A DNA stretch of 6,390 nucleotides from Bacteroidota bacterium (GTDB lineage: Bacteria; Bacteroidota; Ignavibacteria; Palsa-1295): positions 1 to 6,390 of the forward strand of contig JANYDV010000002.1 in assembly GCA_025363505.1 (NCBI GenBank), read 5' to 3'. Numbering within the stretch: the first letter of the stretch is position 1; each line of letters opens with the position of its first letter. Position numbers and translations under genes: made by a program. Below are positions 1 through 4,754 of the stretch, piece by piece. Below the pieces are notes generated by a model, which was given only the letters and a program-made list of their open reading frames with translations, was not told the origin of the DNA and searched no databases.

Positions 1-19
1 CCCAAAGATTGAGGGTTCG

Positions 20-47
20 ATTGCCGGTCACTTTGTTATTCGGCAAT
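20..47. repeat. 7-bp inverted repeat spanning the ABC exporter stop codon
   Basis: ATTGCCG (20-26) and CGGCAAT (41-47) are perfect inverted copies separated by 14 bases. The exporter's TAA stop lies in the loop. On the minus-strand transcript this could fold into a hairpin at the end of the mRNA. It is not followed by a T-run within the visible bases, so it is not a standard intrinsic terminator. It may be an mRNA 3' stabilising stem or chance. The remaining bases 1-35 hold no recognisable gene. Confidence 0.3.
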
Positions 48-1835
48 GATTTCTTGCTCTTTATATTGCAATTCGTAGAGGGTGCGGTAAATTCCGCCGA
101 GGGCAAGAAGTTCGCTGTGTGTGCCCATCTCGCGGATCTCACCTTTGTGCATAACGATAATGTTGTTTGCTTTTTGAATGGTCGAAAGTCGGTGGGCGAT
201 CACGATTGATGTTCTTCCTTCAAGCAGTTTATCTATCGCACGTTGAATTAAGATTTCAGAATCGGTATCGATACTTGATGTTGCTTCATCGAGAATAAGG
301 ATACTTGGGTTGTAGGCAAGTGCGCGTGAGAAGGATAGCAATTGCTTCTCGCCAACAGATAAAATTGCCCCACGCTCTTTGACTTGTGTTTGATAGCCGT
401 TGGGCAGACGATTGATAAAATGGTCGGCGCCGGTTGTCTTTGCCGCAGCAATAGCTCGTTCGGGGCTAATATCGGAGTCGCCGAGTGTAATGTTTGTCAG
501 AACATCAGCACTAAATAAGAAAACATCCTGCAATACAATCGCAACGTGTTTGCGGAGATCTTGTCCGTTTAGTGTACGAATATCTCTGCCGTCAATGAGG
601 ATTTCACCTTTTTGAAATTCGTAAAAACGAGTAATCAGATTGGTGATCGAAGATTTTCCGGCACCGGTCGCCCCAACAAACGCTACGGTTTCGCCGGGCT
701 TGACATGGAATGAAATATCTTTGAGTATGTAATCTTCATCATTATAAGCAAACCACACGTTTTTAAATTCGATCTCGCCCTTTACACTCTCCAGATGTAC
801 GATGTCTTGAGGTTGAGAGACGATCGTGTCGTCATCGAGCAACTTAAAGACTCGTTCGCTTGATGCCATCGCATTTTGTAAAATATTATATTTATCAGCA
901 AGATCGCGAAGCGGACGAAAAAACATTTCTGTGTATTGGATAAATGCAATAAGCGTGCCCAGTGTCAGCACATCTTCTAACGGATTGGTTTTCGTACCCA
1001 TAATCGTCGAGCCACCATACCAGATAATAAGCGCAAACGAGACGGCAGAGAGAAATTCGATTGTGGGAAAAAATACTGCGTAATAAAATACCGAGCGAAT
1101 GTTGGCATCGGCATGTGACCGATTCACGCTCTCGAAATCAGTCAATGTCTTTTTCTCTCGACCAAAAAGTTGAACAGTAATAACGCCGGAGACATGCTCA
1201 TTCAAATAAGAATTAATTTTTGCAATAAGTAATCGTACATCGCGATAGGTTTCACGTGCTTTTTTGCGAAAAATCACAGTGGCAATCAATAACAATGGAA
1301 ACACCGCCAGCACCACAAGTGATAGCTTCCAGTTAATGAAAAACATAAACAAAAATATCCAAAGGATCACAAAGACATCGGCAAAGATCATCACAATGCC
1401 GGAGCTAAAGAGCTCGTTAAGCACCTCGACGTCGCTTGTTAAGCGGGTTACGAGTCTTCCTACCGGATTTTTATCAAAGAACCGAAGTGACAGCAAATGC
1501 AGCTTGTCGAAAATTTCTTGGCGCAGATTGTAAATTGTTTTTTGACCAATCCATTGTGTGATAATGGTCTGGATATATTGTACTGCCGCCTGAAAGATGA
1601 CACTTGCAACCAGTAATAGGATAACGGAGGTCAGACCATTAAAATCACCTTTTGCAATGTAACTATCAATGGCTATTTTTAGTAAGAGCGGACGCAGCGG
1701 TCCGAGCATTGAAATAATAATCGTAACAGCAATCGCACCAACTACCTGCCACCGATAAGGTTGCAGGTATCGTATCAAGCGCTTCATTAACCGCGCATCG
1801 TATGCTTTTCCTAATAATTCTTCTTCTTGAGCCAT
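36..1835 (-). CDS. ABC exporter half-transporter (MsbA/MdlB-like, fused permease and ATPase)
   Basis: Complete 599-aa inner-membrane protein, ATG start, TAA stop. It is a type IV-fold ABC exporter half: an N-terminal six-helix membrane domain (hydrophobic stretches near residues 30-52, 68-90, 146-165, 169-188, 253-275, 288-306) followed by one ATPase domain (about 353-590). The ATPase has all working motifs: A-loop Y364, Walker A GATGAGKSS (388-396), Q-loop Q436, X-loop KERG (486-489), Walker B ILILDE (512-517) with catalytic E517, SSID D-loop (520-523) and H-loop H548. The signature is LSVGE (492-496) rather than LSGGQ, a variant I recall from MdlB-like exporters. Length is normal for the family. 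Such proteins work as homo- or heterodimers and export lipids, peptides or drugs using ATP; the substrate cannot be read from sequence. No partner half-transporter lies in the window, so a homodimer or a partner beyond the edge is possible. No Shine-Dalgarno precedes the ATG. The rho terminator upstream implies a separate promoter. Confidence 0.95.
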   Translation of the reverse strand: MAQEEELLGKAYDARLMKRLIRYLQPYRWQVVGAIAVTIIISMLGPLRPLLLKIAIDSYIAKGDFNGLTSVILLLVASVIFQAAVQYIQTIITQWIGQKTIYNLRQEIFDKLHLLSLRFFDKNPVGRLVTRLTSDVEVLNELFSSGIVMIFADVFVILWIFLFMFFINWKLSLVVLAVFPLLLIATVIFRKKARETYRDVRLLIAKINSYLNEHVSGVITVQLFGREKKTLTDFESVNRSHADANIRSVFYYAVFFPTIEFLSAVSFALIIWYGGSTIMGTKTNPLEDVLTLGTLIAFIQYTEMFFRPLRDLADKYNILQNAMASSERVFKLLDDDTIVSQPQDIVHLESVKGEIEFKNVWFAYNDEDYILKDISFHVKPGETVAFVGATGAGKSSITNLITRFYEFQKGEILIDGRDIRTLNGQDLRKHVAIVLQDVFLFSADVLTNITLGDSDISPERAIAAAKTTGADHFINRLPNGYQTQVKERGAILSVGEKQLLSFSRALAYNPSILILDEATSSIDTDSEILIQRAIDKLLEGRTSIVIAHRLSTIQKANNIIVMHKGEIREMGTHSELLALGGIYRTLYELQYKEQEIIAE

Positions 1836-1836
1836 T

Positions 1837-1850
1837 GTGTCTTAGAACAC
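1837..1850 (-). promoter_or_regulatory. Small hairpin abutting the ABC exporter start codon
   Basis: On the transcribed strand the sequence GTGTTCTAAGACAC can fold as GUGUU-CUAA-GACAC, a 5-bp stem (one G-U pair) with a tetraloop. It ends one base before the ATG at 1835. In DNA it is an imperfect 14-bp palindrome, so it could equally be a weak operator. A stem here would overlap the ribosome-binding region, where no Shine-Dalgarno is visible. No convincing promoter boxes were found in the 52 bases between the upstream terminator and the ATG, although one is expected there. Confidence 0.2.
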
Positions 1851-1887
1851 GTTCTTCCGTGAAAAAGTCTTTGTTGTTTATTCGGAT

Positions 1888-1917
1888 AAAAAAAATCCCC
1901 TCACTACGGAGGGGATT
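1888..1917 (-). terminator. Intrinsic terminator of rho
   Basis: Read on the minus strand, AATCCCCTC (1917-1909) and GAGGGGATT (1902-1894) form a perfect 9-bp stem with a CGTAGT loop. It is followed directly by six more T residues (1893-1888), with two further T in the stem base. It begins 24 bases after the rho TAA. This is a textbook Rho-independent terminator and should separate rho from the ABC exporter gene. The plus-strand reading lacks a T-run, so it is one-directional. Confidence 0.93.
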
Positions 1918-1941
1918 GATATATTTATTAGAGAATATCGT

Positions 1942-3237
1942 TTAGCTTGACATCGAGCGCAAGAATTCTTTGTTGCTTTTGGTGCCACGCATTTTTTCGA
2001 GCAAGAACTCCATTGCATCGACCGGGCTATGGTCGGCGAGGAGTTTGCGTAAGATATAGACACGATTGAGTTCATCGGCACTGAGCAAGAGATCTTCTTT
2101 ACGGGTGCCCGAAGTGTTCACATTGATAGCAGGGAAGAGGCGGCGATCACTCAGTTTGCGATCGAGCACAATTTCCATATTGCCGGTACCTTTAAATTCT
2201 TCAAAAATAACTTCGTCCATTCTCGAACCGGTATCAATCAACGCTGTCGCAATAATTGTCAGCGAGCCGCCTTCTTCGATATTACGAGCCGCACCAAAGA
2301 AACGCTTTGGCTTATGGAGTGCATTCGCATCAACACCACCCGAAAGAATTTTGCCGGAGTGTGGAGTGACAGTATTATGTGCACGAGCCAGTCGAGTGAT
2401 AGAATCTAACAAAATAACGACATCCTGTTTTGCTTCGACCAGACGCTTTGCTTTTTCGATTACCATTTCTGCAACCTGAACGTGACGTTCCGGTGGTTCG
2501 TCGAAGGTTGATGCAACAACCTCGGCTCGAACCGAGCGCTCCATATCTGTCACTTCTTCCGGACGTTCGTCGATCAAAAGAACAATCAATTTTACTTCCG
2601 GATGATTTCGTGCAATCGAGTTTGCAATTTTTTGCAAGATCACGGTTTTACCTGATTTCGGTTGAGCGACGATCAAACCACGCTGACCTTTACCGATCGG
2701 GCTGACAATATCCATAATACGCATCGAATACTCACCGGGTGAAGTTTCGAGAACGATCTGTTTGTTTGGATATAGCGGGGTAAGATTATCGAAGAGGGGG
2801 CGGTCACGAGTAAAGTCAACCGGTTGGTAATTGACTCGATCAACTTTGAGCAGTGCAAAAAAACGCTCGCTATCTTTCGGTGGTCGCACCGAACCTTCGA
2901 CGGTATCGCCGGTGCGAAGTTGGAATTTTTTTACTTGTGATGGCGAGACATAAATGTCATCGGGAGAAGGCAGATAGTTATATGCCGGTGATCTCAAGAA
3001 GCCGTATCCATCGGGAAGAAGTTCAAGAACTCCGGATGCTTGCGAGCCTGATTCTTCTTCAGTGCCGGGCTTTCCATTGAGCGGTAATTTTTTCTGATTG
3101 GCGTTTGCATCAGCTTCAAGGATCTTAAAGATTAAGTCTTGTTTGCGAAGATCTTGTGCGCTCTCGATGCCGAGCTTTTTGGCGATATCGTTGAGTTCGA
3201 CGATCTTTTTTGTTTTTAATTCAACTGCGTTTAGCAT
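1942..3237 (-). CDS. rho: Transcription termination factor Rho
   Basis: Complete 431-aa protein from the ATG at 3237. A TTG three codons upstream (3246) is possible but less likely. Rho is the hexameric RNA-dependent ATPase/translocase that ends transcription on untranslated RNA in the cytoplasm. Domains in order: an N-terminal Rho_N helical part (about 2-42), a polar low-complexity linker (about 43-68), the OB-fold primary RNA-binding domain with DGYGFLRS (76-83) and DDIYVSPSQ, then the RecA-like motor. Motor motifs: P-loop AQPKSGKT (191-198), DERPEE (223-228) with the catalytic glutamate at 224, Walker B ILLD ending at D278, Q-loop SGG and VDANALHKPKRFFGAAR, and the arginine finger in SGTRKE at R379 (equivalent to E. 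coli R366). The match to E. coli Rho is close along the whole motor. The P-loop has Q192 where E. coli has P179. No large insertion as in many Bacteroidota Rho proteins. No Shine-Dalgarno is seen before the ATG. It has its own candidate promoter and long leader upstream and an intrinsic terminator downstream, so it is probably monocistronic. Confidence 0.97.
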   Translation of the reverse strand: MLNAVELKTKKIVELNDIAKKLGIESAQDLRKQDLIFKILEADANANQKKLPLNGKPGTEEESGSQASGVLELLPDGYGFLRSPAYNYLPSPDDIYVSPSQVKKFQLRTGDTVEGSVRPPKDSERFFALLKVDRVNYQPVDFTRDRPLFDNLTPLYPNKQIVLETSPGEYSMRIMDIVSPIGKGQRGLIVAQPKSGKTVILQKIANSIARNHPEVKLIVLLIDERPEEVTDMERSVRAEVVASTFDEPPERHVQVAEMVIEKAKRLVEAKQDVVILLDSITRLARAHNTVTPHSGKILSGGVDANALHKPKRFFGAARNIEEGGSLTIIATALIDTGSRMDEVIFEEFKGTGNMEIVLDRKLSDRRLFPAINVNTSGTRKEDLLLSADELNRVYILRKLLADHSPVDAMEFLLEKMRGTKSNKEFLRSMSS

Positions 3238-3254
3238 AGGAAACAATGTGATTC

Positions 3255-3282
3255 AAAATAACTGTGGTTGGAAAAATAACTG
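3255..3282. repeat. Paired 10-bp direct repeat AAAATAACTG upstream of rho
   Basis: On the plus strand AAAATAACTG occurs at 3255-3264 and again at 3273-3282, an 18-bp period. On the mRNA strand the copies read CAGTTATTTT. The proximal copy ends 17 bases before the rho ATG. They could be a paired protein- or RNA-binding site in the translation-initiation region, or chance in AT-rich DNA. Confidence 0.5.
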
Positions 3283-3295
3283 CCGCTTAGAGCGG
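3283..3295 (-). other. Small hairpin in the rho leader
   Basis: CCGCT-CTA-AGCGG on the minus strand forms a perfect 5-bp GC-rich stem with a 3-nt loop. It is followed after a few bases by TTATTTTT (3279-3272). The short stem and interrupted T-tract make it a poor complete terminator, but it could be an attenuator or pause element about 45 bases ahead of the rho start. Confidence 0.35.
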
Positions 3296-3323
3296 AAATG
3301 CCATGAAGAAACGAAATATTTAT

Positions 3324-3354
3324 GATACCTTTTAAAACGATACCTATTAAAAAC
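3324..3354. repeat. Tandem 15/16-bp imperfect direct repeat upstream of rho
   Basis: On the plus strand GATACCTTTTAAAAC (3324-3338) is followed directly by GATACCTATTAAAAAC (3339-3354), differing by one substitution and one extra A. GATACCT is exact in both. This looks like a short tandem duplication inside the rho leader, lying at the 3' side of the possible long-range stem. It may be a double binding site or replication slippage. Confidence 0.55.
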
Positions 3355-3439
3355 CCATTGGGAATTCTCGGTCAAAAAATACTGGGAATACAGAACAAAA
3401 AACTGGGTTTCTTTGGGACGATTCTTTATCTTGGCTACA

Positions 3440-3473
3440 CAAATATACGTATTTTTTGGGCAGTGTTACGAAA
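3440..3473 (-). promoter_or_regulatory. Candidate Bacteroidota-type promoter for rho
   Basis: TATATTTG (3447-3440, minus strand) matches the TAnnTTTG -7 consensus of Bacteroidota housekeeping promoters exactly. A weak -33-like TTTC (3473-3470; consensus TTTG) lies 22 bases upstream, inside the usual 17-23 spacing. The predicted start is near 3434. A good sigma70-type -35 hexamer at 16-18 bp is not present. The assignment depends on the lineage being Bacteroidota-like. Confidence 0.45.
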
Positions 3474-3503
3474 AACAGATAATTCGCGGCTTTTTTTGAT
3501 CTG
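3471..3503 (-). terminator. Weak candidate terminator after folC
   Basis: On the minus strand CAGAT (3503-3499) pairs with ATCTG (3480-3476) across an 18-nt loop and is followed by TTTTT (3475-3471). The stem is only 5 bp and AT-rich, so it would be inefficient. It lies three bases after the folC stop codon and partly overlaps the candidate rho -33 region. If it is not real, recN-folC transcription would read into rho or end by Rho action. Confidence 0.22.
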
Positions 3504-3506
3504 ATC

Positions 3507-4754
3507 TCAGACGGTCTTTCGGTCTGCCAAATACTCACCTACGACATAGTGCGAGCCGCAAAGAACGACGTGTTCGCCCTGTTTTACTTGTGCCAGAGCC
3601 ATCATAATACCATTGTTAACGCTCATTCCATCAATGGCTTTTATGCCAAAGTGGAGCGCCTCAGATGTTAATACCACGCTATCAACTGCTCGTTGGTTCA
3701 GTGCTTGAACACAAATGACCTGCGAGGCAAATCGTTGTACTTCGGCAAAAATCTTCATACGATCTTTATCACTTGCCAAGCCAATAATTACTCTGGGGTG
3801 CAAACCCACTGAGTCAAAATGATCTGCCAACATTTTAAATGCTTCGGGGTTATGAGCAACATCAAGCAACAAATGTGCACCCTTTGCGATAAATCGAGAG
3901 TCAGGATATTCTTCAAGACGGGCTCTGAGTCCTGTGAGAATTGGAGTAAAGTGGATGCCTTCGATATTATCGTTTGGGCGAAGCGGAAGATGAAGTGATT
4001 GTAGTGTGGCAAGCACTGTTCGGAGATTTGTCCGCTGATGCTCGCCGATAAACGGTGTCTCTAAGCGAGCATATTCTTCGGGGAGAGAAAAATCTTTTGT
4101 AAATAAAATAGTTGTGCCGACGGCGCGAGCCCTGTCAATAAATACATGATGAAGTGATTCCTCGACCGACACAATAGCAGGGGAGCGGTGTTTGAGTATT
4201 CCTGCTTTTTCATAAGCAATGAGTTCAAGAGTGTCGCCGAGAAATTGTGTATGCTCAAGGCTAATAGAAGTTACAACAGTGGCGATCGGGTGTTCTAAAA
4301 CATTCGTCGCATCGAGCCTTCCGCCGAGACCTGTTTCGATAATAGCTATATCAACGTGTTCATGTTTGAAATGATCAAATGCCAGTGCTGTGGTCACTTC
4401 GAAAAAAGTAGCATTGAGTTCTTCGACTGTATTCCATATCTTGGCAAGAAAATGCTGAACATCATCTCGTGAGATCATCACTCCGTTTACTTTTATCCGC
4501 TCCCGGAAGTCGACGAGATGTGGGGAAGTATAGAGCCCAACTTTATACCCATTTGCTTGTAAGGCGGCGGCAAGCATCGCCGAGACACTTCCTTTACCGT
4601 TGGTGCCTGCGACGTGAATACACTTATAAGCATTCTGAGGGTTACCGAGTCCTTCAAGTAAAGAACGGATATTATCGAGACCAAGCTTCATACCCGTGAA
4701 TTCGAGTTTGAAGAGTTCGTCCAGGGCGTGCTGATATTGGGCGTTAGGCTGCAA
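3507..4754 (-). CDS. folC: Folylpolyglutamate synthase / dihydrofolate synthase
   Basis: Complete 415-aa cytosolic Mur-ligase-family enzyme that adds glutamate to folates using ATP and, in bifunctional members, to dihydropteroate to make dihydrofolate. Visible motifs: P-loop GTNGKGS (50-56), TSPHL (76-80), ETGLGGRLDATN (140-151), SLEHTQFLGD (165-174), YEKAGI with K183 at the position of the carbamylated lysine of known FolC, GEHQRTN (237-243), DVAHNP (298-303) and the C-terminal GSHYVVGE (400-407). Length is typical. The start is TTG: it is the only ATG/GTG/TTG found upstream of the conserved family N-terminus (YQHALDELFKLEFTGMKLG); the next ATG (codon 22) would remove it. The start overlaps the recN 3' end by 11 nt in the +1 frame, with only a weak AGAG upstream, so translation probably depends on ribosomes finishing recN. 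Whether it has both activities cannot be decided from sequence. Confidence 0.96.
   Translation of the reverse strand: MQPNAQYQHALDELFKLEFTGMKLGLDNIRSLLEGLGNPQNAYKCIHVAGTNGKGSVSAMLAAALQANGYKVGLYTSPHLVDFRERIKVNGVMISRDDVQHFLAKIWNTVEELNATFFEVTTALAFDHFKHEHVDIAIIETGLGGRLDATNVLEHPIATVVTSISLEHTQFLGDTLELIAYEKAGILKHRSPAIVSVEESLHHVFIDRARAVGTTILFTKDFSLPEEYARLETPFIGEHQRTNLRTVLATLQSLHLPLRPNDNIEGIHFTPILTGLRARLEEYPDSRFIAKGAHLLLDVAHNPEAFKMLADHFDSVGLHPRVIIGLASDKDRMKIFAEVQRFASQVICVQALNQRAVDSVVLTSEALHFGIKAIDGMSVNNGIMMALAQVKQGEHVVLCGSHYVVGEYLADRKTV

Larger units (their letters stand above)
3238..3434 (-). promoter_or_regulatory. Candidate regulatory leader (5' UTR) of rho
   Basis: If transcription starts just downstream of the TAnnTTTG box, rho mRNA has a leader of about 195 nt, long for a bacterial gene with no leader ORF of note. 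It contains four CCCA motifs (beginning at 3417, 3407, 3386 and 3362 on the minus strand) set in A/T-rich sequence. A possible long-range stem pairs AGAAACCCA (3412-3404) with TGGGTTTTT (3357-3349), with one G-U pair and a 46-nt loop. The leader also holds a small hairpin (3295-3283) and two sets of direct repeats. E. coli rho is known to be autoregulated by Rho-dependent attenuation in its leader; that the same happens here is inference. I do not recognise a named RNA family. Confidence 0.4.

Noticed and set aside
14..20. GGTTCGA, resembling the T-loop of a tRNA on the plus strand
   Set aside because: The flanking bases cannot form the T-stem (G53-C61 pair absent), no acceptor stem or anticodon arm is present, and the exporter gene starts its 3' end at 36.
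2066..2479. 137-codon plus-strand open frame
   Set aside because: It lies wholly opposite the highly conserved motor domain of rho and has low-complexity Ser/Arg content typical of an antisense shadow.
3244..3246. TTG as start codon of rho
   Set aside because: An ATG three codons downstream is a better start and no ribosome-binding site favours the TTG; it remains a minor alternative.
3324..3354. Two repeat copies considered as a CRISPR remnant
   Set aside because: The copies are directly adjacent with no spacers, only 15-16 bp, AT-rich, and no cas genes are present.
3511..3530. GTCT/AGAC inverted repeat at the 3' end of folC as a terminator
   Set aside because: Short stem inside the coding region and not followed by a T-run on the transcribed strand.
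3347..3538. 63-codon minus-strand open frame between folC and rho
   Set aside because: It begins inside the folC coding sequence, crosses the candidate promoter, has no ribosome-binding site and shows no recognisable motif.
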